NCBI RefSeq assembly: GCF_042726155.1
Contig: NZ_JBHXHV010000003.1
Coordinates: 462,544-526,543 of the forward strand
Reading direction: 5' to 3'
DNA: 64,000 nucleotides
Source of the DNA: Leucobacter sp042726155
GTDB taxonomy: Bacteria; Actinomycetota; Actinomycetes; Actinomycetales; Microbacteriaceae
The position numbers and the translations under genes are program-made. Shown piece after piece: positions 1 to 7,731 of this stretch; position 1 is the first letter of the stretch; every line of letters begins with the position of its first letter. The notes beneath the pieces are model-generated. The model was not told the DNA's origin, searched no databases, and was given only the letters and a program-made list of their open reading frames with translations.

Positions 1-725
1 AAGTGCCGGCTCATCCACTCGATCGAGTCGGCGTACACATTCGGGGTTGCCATCTCGACGGTGGCCGGCAGGTTGATGATTACCTTGCGCTCTGGCGTCG
101 GTTCGAGCACCTCAAGCACGTCGTTGCACACCTCGACCGCGTAGTCGAGCTCGGTACCGGTGTACGACTCGGGTGAGTACTCGTAGAAGATCTCGGTGTC
201 CGCACAAATGTGCTCGCTCGCTCGGCACAGCTTCGCACCGTCGACCGCGATCTGCTTGATACCGGCGCGATCCGAACGGAACACCACATCCCGCTGGAGA
301 ATGCTCGTCGAGTTGTAGAGATGCACAATCGCCTGCTTCGCGCCGATCAACGACTCGTAGGTGCGGGTGATGAGGTGCTCGCGTGCCTGCGTCAGTACCT
401 GAATGGTCACGTCAGCCGGAATCGCATCGTCTTCGATGAGGTGCCGCACGAAATCGAAGTCCGTCTGGCTCGCGGACGGAAAACCGACCTCGATCTCCTT
501 GTAGCCCATCTTCACGAGCAGATCGAACATGATCCGCTTGCGCTCGGGGCTCATGGGGTCGATGAGTGCCTGGTTGCCGTCTCGCAGGTCAACCGCACAC
601 CAGCGCGGGGCCTCGGTAATTCGCTTCGAGGGCCACGTGCGATCTGGAAGATCAACATCGATGATCTCGTGAAACGGGCGGTAGCGATGGATCGGCATAC
701 CGGAGGGCTGTTGCATGTTCTGCAT
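1..725 (-). CDS. leuA: 2-isopropylmalate synthase, N-terminal part (runs off the window)
   Basis: First committed enzyme of leucine biosynthesis, condensing acetyl-CoA with 2-oxoisovalerate; cytoplasmic. The frame is open from the window edge to an ATG at 725 and reads MQNMQQPSGMPIHRYRPF, then PRWCAVDLRDGNQAL, the HMGL-like catalytic signature with the metal-binding Asp of DLRDGNQ. Further on are KMGYKEIEVGFPSASQTDFDF and HLYNSTS, typical of the longer actinobacterial LeuA. About 241 residues are present; the rest of the barrel and the regulatory domain lie outside. An in-frame TTG at 759 is an alternative start, but the spacing to a GA-rich stretch (GAGAAAGACGAG) favours ATG 725. A leucine leader precedes it (771-863). 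Confidence 0.95.
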   Translation of the reverse strand, partial: MQNMQQPSGMPIHRYRPFHEIIDVDLPDRTWPSKRITEAPRWCAVDLRDGNQALIDPMSPERKRIMFDLLVKMGYKEIEVGFPSASQTDFDFVRHLIEDDAIPADVTIQVLTQAREHLITRTYESLIGAKQAIVHLYNSTSILQRDVVFRSDRAGIKQIAVDGAKLCRASEHICADTEIFYEYSPESYTGTELDYAVEVCNDVLEVLEPTPERKVIINLPATVEMATPNVYADSIEWMSRH

Positions 726-770
726 GGACTCGTCTTTCTCGTCGTGGTCTTGCTCAGCCAAACACGAACA

Positions 771-863
771 CCGCGACGAGGGAGGCCAGAGACTGATTAG
801 TAAGTCGAGGACTCGTCGCGGCAGCTAAGGAGAAGCGAGCCGAACAGCATGCGCATTACTCTA
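771..863 (-). promoter_or_regulatory. leuA promoter and putative leucine attenuator
   Basis: On the minus strand a -10-like TAGAGT (863-858) precedes the leader peptide. CCGCGACGAG (821-812, inside the leader peptide) pairs perfectly with CTCGTCGCGG (780-771), followed by a U-rich run (UGUUCGUGUUU). A ribosome stalled on the Leu codons would cover the first arm and block this hairpin, so the expected logic is read-through when leucyl-tRNA is scarce. A competing pairing of 780-771 with CCACGACGAG near the leuA ribosome site is also possible with one mismatch. Pairing is seen; the mechanism is inferred. Confidence 0.65.
797..850 (-). CDS. leucine leader peptide of leuA (17 aa)
   Basis: A short frame reads MLFGSLLLSCRDESSTY and then TAA. 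It has three consecutive leucine codons (CTT CTC CTT at 835-827) plus CTG at codon 2. An in-frame ATG at 856 would give 19 residues; ATG 850 is preferred because a TAGAGT box lies 7 nt upstream, fitting a leaderless transcript. The Cys-Arg-Asp-Glu codons form the 5' arm of a 10-bp hairpin with bases downstream. Leader peptides with Leu runs upstream of leuA are known in Actinobacteria. It is probably a stalling sensor and not a functional protein. Confidence 0.75.
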   Translation of the reverse strand: MLFGSLLLSCRDESSTY

Positions 864-875
864 GCACCGGTGCCC

Positions 876-881
876 TAGCCT
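876..881 (+). promoter_or_regulatory. -10 box of the DUF2207 gene (leaderless)
   Basis: TAGCCT ends 7 nt before the ATG at 889 and no Shine-Dalgarno sequence is visible, so the transcript probably starts at or next to the start codon. It lies back to back with the leu leader promoter. Confidence 0.5.
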
Positions 882-888
882 GGCTGAC

Positions 889-2739
889 ATGACCTTTCGC
901 ACGCGTTCGCACCCCCGCACCGCCAGCGCAGCATTCATCACCCGCGCGATCACGGCGGCGGCGGCGCTGGCGTGGGCATTCACCGCGCTCGCGTCCCCCG
1001 CAACCCCCGCATCCGCCGACGTCTCTGACTTCTCCTATGCGAGTTGGGACGTTGACTACACTCTCGACACCGATGCGGGCGGGCGCTCGATCACCCACGT
1101 GACGGAGACTCTCGTAGCCGAGTTCCCGATGTTCAATCAAAATCGCGGCATTGTTCGTGGACTCCCGATCGAGTACGAGGGCAGCTCAACAAACCCGTCG
1201 AATTTCTCGGTCACTGACGCCTTCGGTGCGGACGTGCCCTTTGAGGTCGAACATGAAGACGGCTTCGTTGCGGTGCTCACCGGCGACGACAGCTACGTGC
1301 GGGGCGAGCAAACATATGTCATCTCGTACACGTTTCACGACACGGTACTCGCGCGCTCAGACGGCAAAGCCGACGAGTTCTACTGGGACCTCGTCGATTT
1401 CGAGCACGAGCAACCGATCGACCAGTTCGCCGCCACGATCAGCTTTGGCCCCGGCCTCGCAGATCGTCTGAACGGAAACGCGCGCTGCTACGTGGGCAGC
1501 GCGGGGTCGACCGCGGAGTGCGAGATAGCGCAGTCCGCCTACTCAGACGAGGCGAAATATGAAATCTCGGGCGTACGACTCGGGCGCCGCGAAGGGGTCA
1601 CGGCGGCGATCGGGCTCGATGCCGGTGCCGTCGTGCAGCCGCCCACTCGTCTCCCGAACTTCGCTCTCGATACGCTCCCGCTGTTCGTCGGCGCCACCGC
1701 ACTCGGCACCGCCGGAGTCGCTGCAGTTTCCACGTTTCGGTTACGCAAGCGACGTCGCTTGGGACGCGGCACGATCGTTCCGCAGTATGACGTGCCGGAT
1801 CACCTTCCGCCCGTGCTCGCGGGACCCATTGCCGGTGTGCCAGCGCCGACCGCACCGGCCGAACTCGTGCACCTTGCTGTGCGCGGCGCGATCCGCATCG
1901 AGGACGGCCAGCCGGAGCAGACATTTTTCGGCCGGCTTCCGGCGCAGCCCGTGCTGCGCATCATGGACCCGGAACGGGCCGTCGATCCCCTGGATGTGCG
2001 AATGATGGACACGGTGTTTCCGACGGGCACACCTGGAGAGGCGGTCGTGCTCCCACGCAAGAGCACGTCGTTCGGTTCGCTCATGCAGCAGGTGCAGTCG
2101 GTGGGCGCCCGCGAAGCGGTCGCGCGCGGCTATTTCGAGAAGGTCGCGAATCCCGTGGCGCGCCGGTGGGGCTGGGTCTCCCTCGGGCTCGTCGTGGTGC
2201 TCGCAGCGATGACCGTGGCATCCCTCGTGCTGCGGCATAACGCACTGGCTGTCGCCTTCATACTCGCGGGCGTGTGTGCCGCCGTGATCGCGATCATCTC
2301 GATGGTCAAGCAACGTGTGTACACACCGTTCGGGGCAGAGACACGTGAGTATCTCGAGGGCGTGCGTCTCTTTATTCGAGTCGCGGAGGCGGATCGAATT
2401 CGCATGCTGCAGTCCTACTCAGGTGCGGAGCGCTACGCGGACGGCACCGTCAACGTTGCGCACCTCTATGAACGTCTACTCCCCTACGCCATGCTCTTTG
2501 GCCTGGAGAAAGAGTGGACGCGGGTGCTGCAGGTCGCGTACGAGTCGCAGCCGGGATTCGCCCCCGCTTGGTACCCTGCAGTCGGCCTCGCCGGTATGTC
2601 GAACTTCACGAGCACGATCTCGCAGTTCACCAACTCGCTCACGTCATCCGTCAGCTACACGTCGAGCAGCTCGGGCGGGTCATCGGGGGGCGGGTTTTCC
2701 GGTGGCGGCGGCGGCGGTGGTTTCTCGGGCGGGCGTTGA
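889..2739 (+). CDS. DUF2207 domain-containing membrane protein
   Basis: 616 residues. A signal peptide covers about 1-43 (cut near ASA-DV). An extracytoplasmic beta-rich DUF2207 region follows to about 240 and includes YEGSSTNPSNFSVTDAFG and ITHVTETLVAEFPMFNQNRG. A membrane segment near 262-282 precedes a basic RKRRRLGR stretch, and two more membrane segments lie near 440-485. The C-terminus is a Ser/Gly tail (GGGSGGGFSGG type), as is common in this family. The function of DUF2207 proteins is not established; they are predicted envelope proteins. The gene stands alone between leuA and era, a place usually without it, and ends in a bidirectional terminator. Confidence 0.8.
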   Translation: MTFRTRSHPRTASAAFITRAITAAAALAWAFTALASPATPASADVSDFSYASWDVDYTLDTDAGGRSITHVTETLVAEFPMFNQNRGIVRGLPIEYEGSSTNPSNFSVTDAFGADVPFEVEHEDGFVAVLTGDDSYVRGEQTYVISYTFHDTVLARSDGKADEFYWDLVDFEHEQPIDQFAATISFGPGLADRLNGNARCYVGSAGSTAECEIAQSAYSDEAKYEISGVRLGRREGVTAAIGLDAGAVVQPPTRLPNFALDTLPLFVGATALGTAGVAAVSTFRLRKRRRLGRGTIVPQYDVPDHLPPVLAGPIAGVPAPTAPAELVHLAVRGAIRIEDGQPEQTFFGRLPAQPVLRIMDPERAVDPLDVRMMDTVFPTGTPGEAVVLPRKSTSFGSLMQQVQSVGAREAVARGYFEKVANPVARRWGWVSLGLVVVLAAMTVASLVLRHNALAVAFILAGVCAAVIAIISMVKQRVYTPFGAETREYLEGVRLFIRVAEADRIRMLQSYSGAERYADGTVNVAHLYERLLPYAMLFGLEKEWTRVLQVAYESQPGFAPAWYPAVGLAGMSNFTSTISQFTNSLTSSVSYTSSSSGGSSGGGFSGGGGGGGFSGGR

Positions 2740-2752
2740 AGCGCCCGCCCGA
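2719..2752. terminator. bidirectional terminator between DUF2207 gene and era
   Basis: TTCTCGGGCGGGCG and CGCCCGCCCGAGAA form a perfect 14-bp stem with a 6-nt loop (2733-2738). It includes the DUF2207 stop codon and separates two convergent genes. Confidence 0.8.
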
Positions 2753-2784
2753 GAATCCATCGTCTGGCCGGCTGACGCGGCCTC

Positions 2785-3780
2785 CTAGTTGAAGCCGAGC
2801 TTGCCGAGCGCCTTCGGGTCGCGCTGCCACTCCTTCAGCACCTTCACGCGCAGCGAAAGATATATGCGGCGGCCAAGCAGGGCCTCGATCTCGTGTCGTG
2901 CACGCTCCCCCACATCGCGCAGTCGCGATCCGCGATGCCCGATGATGATGCCCTTCTGACTGTCGCGTTCGACGTAGAGGTTCGCGTAGATCTCGAGCAA
3001 ACCATCTTCGCGCTCTTCGCGATCCTCGACGGTTGCAGCAAGCGAGTGCGGCAGTTCGTCGCGAACCCCCTCGAGCGCAGCCTCGCGAATCAGCTCGGCG
3101 ATACGATCGTCTTCGCCCTCGTCGGTCGTCTGCTCTGCCTCGTAGAGGGGCGGAGATTGCGGCATGAGGTCGAGCAGTACCTCGGTCAGCACGTCGAGCT
3201 GTTCGCGGGTGACCGACGAGATCGGCACGACGGCGTCCCACTCCCGCAGCTCTCCAAGTCGAGTCAGCTGATCGATGATCTCGCTGTTCGAGGCCTCATC
3301 GACCTTCGTGAGCACAGCGACCTTCTTTGCGCGCGGAAAATCGCTGAGACGGTCATTGATGAACCGGTCTCCCGGGCCGAGCTTCTCGTTTGCCGGGACG
3401 CAGAATCCGATGACGTCGACATCGCCGAGCGTCGCCTCAACGAGCGCATTCAGACGCTCACCGAGCAGCGTGCGTGGGCGGTGCAGACCCGGGGTATCCA
3501 CGATGATCAGCTGGCCATTCGGGCGGTGCGCAATACCGCGAATGGCGCGCCGTGTCGTCTGCGGTTTCGGGCTCGTGATCGCGATCTTCTCCCCAACAAG
3601 CGCGTTGGTCAGCGTCGACTTACCGACGTTGGGACGACCAACAAACGAGACGAACCCCGCTCGAAACTCACCGTCTGCGGCGGCCTCGTCAGTGTGCTGA
3701 TCGGTGCTCCCGGCGGCAGTTGCCTCCGCGTGCTCCGCGAGTTCCGCGGCGGGTTCCTCGGTGTGCTCATTCTGGCTCAT
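2785..3780 (-). CDS. era: GTPase Era
   Basis: Era-type GTPase that binds 16S rRNA and assists 30S assembly; it acts at the ribosome and inner membrane face. 331 residues: a roughly 40-residue acidic N-terminal tail, G1 GRPNVGKST at 48-56, TTRRAIRGI switch, DTPG (G3), TKVDE (G4), and a C-terminal KH domain with GHRGSRLRDVGERA. The acidic extension is longer than in E. coli Era but common in Actinobacteria. Its start overlaps the stop of the preceding CBS/CorC gene by 4 nt (ATGA), making it the last gene of the HIT-phoH-ybeY-CBS-era run. Confidence 0.96.
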   Translation of the reverse strand: MSQNEHTEEPAAELAEHAEATAAGSTDQHTDEAAADGEFRAGFVSFVGRPNVGKSTLTNALVGEKIAITSPKPQTTRRAIRGIAHRPNGQLIIVDTPGLHRPRTLLGERLNALVEATLGDVDVIGFCVPANEKLGPGDRFINDRLSDFPRAKKVAVLTKVDEASNSEIIDQLTRLGELREWDAVVPISSVTREQLDVLTEVLLDLMPQSPPLYEAEQTTDEGEDDRIAELIREAALEGVRDELPHSLAATVEDREEREDGLLEIYANLYVERDSQKGIIIGHRGSRLRDVGERARHEIEALLGRRIYLSLRVKVLKEWQRDPKALGKLGFN

Positions 3781-5066
3781 GGGCCGTCCTCTCCTTCAGG
3801 TTCCCCGATCCAACGCGCCTCGACGGTCAGCAATCGCTGACGCCGCCGTTCCGTGTCGATCGCGGTAAGTTCAATGCCGGCGACAACGACGGTGTCGCCG
3901 GGTTCTGGAAGTCGGCCCAGAGTTTTGGCGAACAATCCGCCCACGGTTTCGACCTCGTCATCTTCGAGTTCGAGGCCGAACAGCTCACCGAGCTCGTCGA
4001 CGGGTAGGCGTGCGCCGATCACAAACGATCCGTCGGCGCGGGCCGTCAGCTCCGGCACGTCGCGGTCGTGCTCATCGGAGATTTCGCCGAGCAACTCCTC
4101 GATGAGATCCTCAAGCGTTACCAGCCCAGAGATACCGCCGTACTCGTCGACCGCGAGCGCCAGGTGGTTCGATTCTCGCTGCATTTGACGCAGCAGCTCA
4201 TCAGCTCGCTGCACCTCTGGCACGAAAATCGCGGGCTTTGCGATGCGGGTGATGGGCGCCTGCTCCGATTCCTCGGGTCGCCTGAGCACAAAGCCGCTCG
4301 CGTCGCGCAGGTACGCTATGCCGACGACATCATCGACATCGTCGTCGATCACGGGCACGCGAGAGTGGCGCGACGCGAGCATCTGCTCGAGAGCCTCGCG
4401 CACACTGCCGTCTGCGTCCACCGTAACCATGTCGATGCGCGGCACCATGACCTCGCGCACCAGGGTGTCACCGAATTCGACGAGCGAGTGAATGTAGTCG
4501 CGGTCATCGCTCTCGAGCACTGCCTGTTCGGCCGCCTGATCGACCATTGACAGCAGCTGCTGTTCGTCGCGAATACGGCGGTTCGCTCCCCGACCGGGAG
4601 TGACCCGATCACCGAACCGCATCAGGCCGGAGGCGAGCGGTCCCAAGATTAAGCGCAGCCCGCGCAACAGCGGCGCCGCGAACCGAATCACCGCGTCGGC
4701 GTGATGCATGCCAACGGTTCGGGGGCTCGATCCGACGAGCACAAACGTCACCGCGGTCATCACGAGCGTCGCGATAATTAGTTCAAGCCAGAGCGCCTGC
4801 AGGGAGTAGGCAAGCACCAGCGTAATGAGCACGGCCGAGAGCGTTTCCGCGAACACACGCGTGAAACCGAGCGCATTTGCGTGACGCCCCTCATCTTCAG
4901 CAATCGCGCGGATCGCGGCTCCGGTGCGTGGCGACTCCTCGGCGAGCGCGAGCAGTTCGGCGCGTGAACGCACGCCCAGCGCCGCGTCGGTCGCGGCGAG
5001 CAGCCCGCCGATAGCGAGCAGCACCACAGCAGCCGCGAGAAACAGCAGCGCGAGGGGCAGACTCAT
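3777..5066 (-). CDS. CNNM/CorC-type CBS-domain membrane protein (hemolysin C family)
   Basis: 429 residues. The N-terminal DUF21/CNNM transmembrane region begins MSLPLALLFLAAAVVLLAI, with further hydrophobic segments near 60-80 and 85-105. It is followed by two CBS domains (about 195-315; VMVPRIDMVTV and SRHSRVPVIDDDVDDVVG) and a CorC/HlyC domain near 335-415. Relatives are linked to Mg2+/Co2+ efflux; the exact substrate cannot be read here. It overlaps ybeY upstream and era downstream by 4 nt each, so the genes are translationally coupled. This position between ybeY and era is conserved in Actinobacteria. Confidence 0.9.
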   Translation of the reverse strand: MSLPLALLFLAAAVVLLAIGGLLAATDAALGVRSRAELLALAEESPRTGAAIRAIAEDEGRHANALGFTRVFAETLSAVLITLVLAYSLQALWLELIIATLVMTAVTFVLVGSSPRTVGMHHADAVIRFAAPLLRGLRLILGPLASGLMRFGDRVTPGRGANRRIRDEQQLLSMVDQAAEQAVLESDDRDYIHSLVEFGDTLVREVMVPRIDMVTVDADGSVREALEQMLASRHSRVPVIDDDVDDVVGIAYLRDASGFVLRRPEESEQAPITRIAKPAIFVPEVQRADELLRQMQRESNHLALAVDEYGGISGLVTLEDLIEELLGEISDEHDRDVPELTARADGSFVIGARLPVDELGELFGLELEDDEVETVGGLFAKTLGRLPEPGDTVVVAGIELTAIDTERRRQRLLTVEARWIGEPEGEDGP

Positions 5067-5524
5067 CGAGACCGCTCACGCATGGCGAACGAGAGCAGCA
5101 GGTCGCGCTGCAGGCCGAACATTTCGGCTTCCTCCTCGGGCGTCGCGTGGTCAAATCCGAGCACGTGCAGCATGCCGTGGGTCAGCAGTACGGAGATCTC
5201 CTGCTGCAAATCGTGCCCAGCCGCTTCGGCCTGCACCTCAGCAACCTGCGGGCAAATCACGATGTCGCCCAGCAACCCAGCCGGGGTCTGCGCGTCTACG
5301 CGACCCGGGCGCAGCTCGTCCATCGGAAAGCTGAGCACATCGGTCGGGCCGGGTTCGTCCATCCACTGCACGTGCAGCCGTTCGATCGAGGCTTCGTCAA
5401 CGAGCATCACACCGACTTCGGTGTCGGGGTGCACAAAGAGGGACTCCAACACGAACGCCGCGAGCCGCTGCATACGGCCGACCTCGACCTCGATGCCAGA
5501 CTCGTTGTTGATTTCGACGCTCAC
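5063..5524 (-). CDS. ybeY: endoribonuclease YbeY
   Basis: Single-strand-specific metal-dependent RNase for 16S rRNA 3'-end maturation and ribosome quality control. 153 residues. The zinc-binding signature HGMLHVLGFDHA (three His) lies near 115-126, and TDVLSFPMDE is the usual upstream motif. The start ATG overlaps the phoH stop by 4 nt. The length is normal for the family. Confidence 0.96.
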   Translation of the reverse strand: MSVEINNESGIEVEVGRMQRLAAFVLESLFVHPDTEVGVMLVDEASIERLHVQWMDEPGPTDVLSFPMDELRPGRVDAQTPAGLLGDIVICPQVAEVQAEAAGHDLQQEISVLLTHGMLHVLGFDHATPEEEAEMFGLQRDLLLSFAMRERSR

Positions 5525-6573
5525 GAAGCGTCTCCCTTCTGCCGCAGCGCGGCCTGATCGTGCGCACCGTAGGCTTCGACGATGCGGCTGACGAGATTGT
5601 GCCGCACGATGTCGTCGGTACCGAGTTCAGCAAAGTGAATGTCTTCAACCCCGCGCAAAATCCGGTTCACCGAGCGCAGGCCGCTCGCCGCGATGGGCAG
5701 GTCAACCTGGGTGATGTCGCCGGTAACCACCATCTTTGACCCGTAGCCAAGTCGCGTCAGGAACATCTTCATTTGCTCGGGTGTCGTATTTTGCGCCTCG
5801 TCGAGCACCACGAATGATTCGTTCAGCGTGCGCCCCCGCATATAGGCGAGCGGCGCGACCTCGATCGTGCCACTCGCGAGCAGCTTTGGTACGACATCCG
5901 CGTCCATCATCGAACCGATGGCGTCAAACAGCGGGCGCAGATACGGATCAATCTTGTCTTCGAGCGTGCCAGGTAGATATCCGAGACGCTCGCCAGCCTC
6001 CACCGCGGGGCGGGTCAAAATGATCTTGGCCACCTCGCGCCGCTGTAGGGCCTGCACGGCTTTCGCCATGGCGAGATAGGTCTTGCCGGTACCCGCCGGC
6101 CCGATCCCGAACACAATCGTGTTGTTGTCGATCGCGTCGACGTAGGCGCGTTGCCCGCGGGTCTGCGCGCGAATGCTGTGGCCGCGCACGGTCAGAATCG
6201 GTTCGCTCAAGAGCTGCGCCGCGGTCGGGCCCTGGCCGTCGTGCACCATGCGTGTGACCTCTTGTACGTCACGTCGCGACACCGCGCCGCTGCGCCTCGC
6301 GAGCTCAACAATTTCGGTGACTACTTCTTCTGCCGCACGCACGCGTTCCGCCGGCCCGCGGAGCGTCAGCACCTGATCGCGCGAGTGAAACGTGACCTCG
6401 GGATGCTGGGCCTCAAGATCAGAAATGAGCTGATCACGGTGCCCGAGGAACGAGGCGAGGTCGACGCCCGCGAGCAGGATCGTGCGTTGCAATTCAGGAT
6501 CGCCAGAGCGTGTGCGTGCTGCGGCTTCGGCGGCGGAAGTCGCGTCGTCGCCCGCGGCGTGTTCAGGAAGCAC
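5521..6573 (-). CDS. PhoH-family ATPase
   Basis: PhoH-like P-loop protein, usually next to ybeY and linked to RNA metabolism. From a GTG at 6573 it has 350 residues: an N-terminal KH-like segment, Walker A GPAGTGKT at 158-165, Walker B VVLDEAQNTT, and TRLGYGSKMVVTGDITQVDL typical of PhoH. The open frame extends to 6708 but would overlap most of the HIT gene. The GTG at 6573 overlaps its last codons by 11 nt and has a GAGGAG about 10 nt upstream, so it is preferred. Confidence 0.92.
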   Translation of the reverse strand: MLPEHAAGDDATSAAEAAARTRSGDPELQRTILLAGVDLASFLGHRDQLISDLEAQHPEVTFHSRDQVLTLRGPAERVRAAEEVVTEIVELARRSGAVSRRDVQEVTRMVHDGQGPTAAQLLSEPILTVRGHSIRAQTRGQRAYVDAIDNNTIVFGIGPAGTGKTYLAMAKAVQALQRREVAKIILTRPAVEAGERLGYLPGTLEDKIDPYLRPLFDAIGSMMDADVVPKLLASGTIEVAPLAYMRGRTLNESFVVLDEAQNTTPEQMKMFLTRLGYGSKMVVTGDITQVDLPIAASGLRSVNRILRGVEDIHFAELGTDDIVRHNLVSRIVEAYGAHDQAALRQKGDAS

Positions 6574-6913
6574 CGAGCGACCGCTCCTCGAGGTTGCCTG
6601 CGAGCACGTGCGCGTGCACGTGGAAGACCGTTTGACCCGCCGTCGCACCGCTGTTGAACACGAGGCGATAGTCGCCATTCGCGTGCTCCTTGGCGAGGTC
6701 GTTCGCAACCGAAATCATTTCTGCAAGCGTTTCAGGCTCTGCCGCAGCGAGCTCGGCGACGTTCTCATACGCCGTGCTCTTCGGGATCACAAGGATGTGC
6801 ACGGGCGCCTGCGGGCTCATGTCAGGGAACGCGAGTACGCGGTCGGTCTCCGCGAGCACCTCGACAGGGATTTCTCCCGACACGATCTTTCCGAACACGG
6901 TCTCTGCTGCCAT
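6563..6913 (-). CDS. HIT-family hydrolase (histidine triad)
   Basis: 116-residue nucleotide-binding HIT protein, probably a purine nucleoside phosphoramidase of the HinT branch. It shows IFGKI-type N-terminal sequence (VFGKIVSGEIP), HILVIPK, and the triad HVHAHV at 98-103. It is the first gene of the phoH-ybeY-CBS-era run. A TACACT box ends 6 nt before the ATG, indicating a leaderless transcript. The substrate is not deducible. Confidence 0.93.
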   Translation of the reverse strand: MAAETVFGKIVSGEIPVEVLAETDRVLAFPDMSPQAPVHILVIPKSTAYENVAELAAAEPETLAEMISVANDLAKEHANGDYRLVFNSGATAGQTVFHVHAHVLAGNLEERSLGAS

Positions 6914-6919
6914 GGTTCC

Positions 6920-6925
6920 AGTGTA
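6920..6925 (-). promoter_or_regulatory. -10 box of the HIT-phoH-ybeY-CBS-era operon (leaderless)
   Basis: TACACT, 6 nt, then ATG at 6913; no Shine-Dalgarno sequence. Confidence 0.55.
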
Positions 6926-6987
6926 GACGCTGCCACCCTCGTCGATCCCGCCTCGCAGCTCACCACGGCCTCACTGCTCGCGCCGAC

Positions 6988-7731
6988 CTACGGCTCCTGC
7001 GGCTCACCGGGAGGAGACTCGACGTCGCGCAGCCACACGTACTCGGTCTGCGGCCGCCCGCGCGACCCGTAACGCAGGTTCCGTTCGACGCTGCCAACAT
7101 CGGCCAAATACTCGACGTAACGTCGCATCACCTCACGGGACAGTCCGAGCTCTTCGGCGAGTTCACTTGCGGTGCACGCGCCGCGCTCCCGCAATACCGC
7201 CGACACGTCGTTCAGCGTTCCGGCGGCAAGACCCTTCGGTAGTGTCGAGATCGGAGCCGTTCTGAGTGAAGCGAACATCTCATCGACCTCGTGCTGCGTG
7301 GCAGAACCACCGGTTTCAAGCGAGCGCCGGTGGTACTCCTGAAAGGCCTCAATCCGTTCGCGAAACATCGCGTACGTGTAAGGCTTGATGAGGTACTGCA
7401 CGGCACCGAGCGCCACCATTTCACGCACCACAGCGACGTCCCTGACACCACTCACGGCAATGACGTCGGTGCGCACGCCGCGGGCGCGTGCGTGACGCAG
7501 AACCTCGAGTCCTGTGCCGTCCGGCATGGTGACGTCGAGTAGCACGAGGTCTGCCCGCAGGCGTGCACTCGTGATCGCCCGCGACGCAGCACGGGCGCCT
7601 TCGCACGCGGCGACCACGGTGAAACCGCCCACCCGCGCGAGATGCTCGCGATGCAATTCGAGCGTCAGTGGGTCGTCGTCGACGATGATGACCCGAATCG
7701 GGCGTTCCTCGGTGATGCGCTCCCCGGTCAT
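6988..7731 (-). CDS. response regulator of the CitB/DcuR type
   Basis: 247 residues. The receiver domain (about 13-125) has VDDDP acidic pocket residues, phospho-acceptor Asp66 in LLDVTMPDG and Lys116 in LIKPY. The C-terminal part (about 175-240) has a winged-helix DNA-binding segment (TASELAEELGLSREVMRRYV) as in DctR/CitB/DcuR regulators of C4-dicarboxylate or citrate uptake. It overlaps the kinase stop by 4 nt. With the divergent carrier at 9304 it forms a likely sensor-regulator-transporter unit. Confidence 0.92.
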   Translation of the reverse strand: MTGERITEERPIRVIIVDDDPLTLELHREHLARVGGFTVVAACEGARAASRAITSARLRADLVLLDVTMPDGTGLEVLRHARARGVRTDVIAVSGVRDVAVVREMVALGAVQYLIKPYTYAMFRERIEAFQEYHRRSLETGGSATQHEVDEMFASLRTAPISTLPKGLAAGTLNDVSAVLRERGACTASELAEELGLSREVMRRYVEYLADVGSVERNLRYGSRGRPQTEYVWLRDVESPPGEPQEP

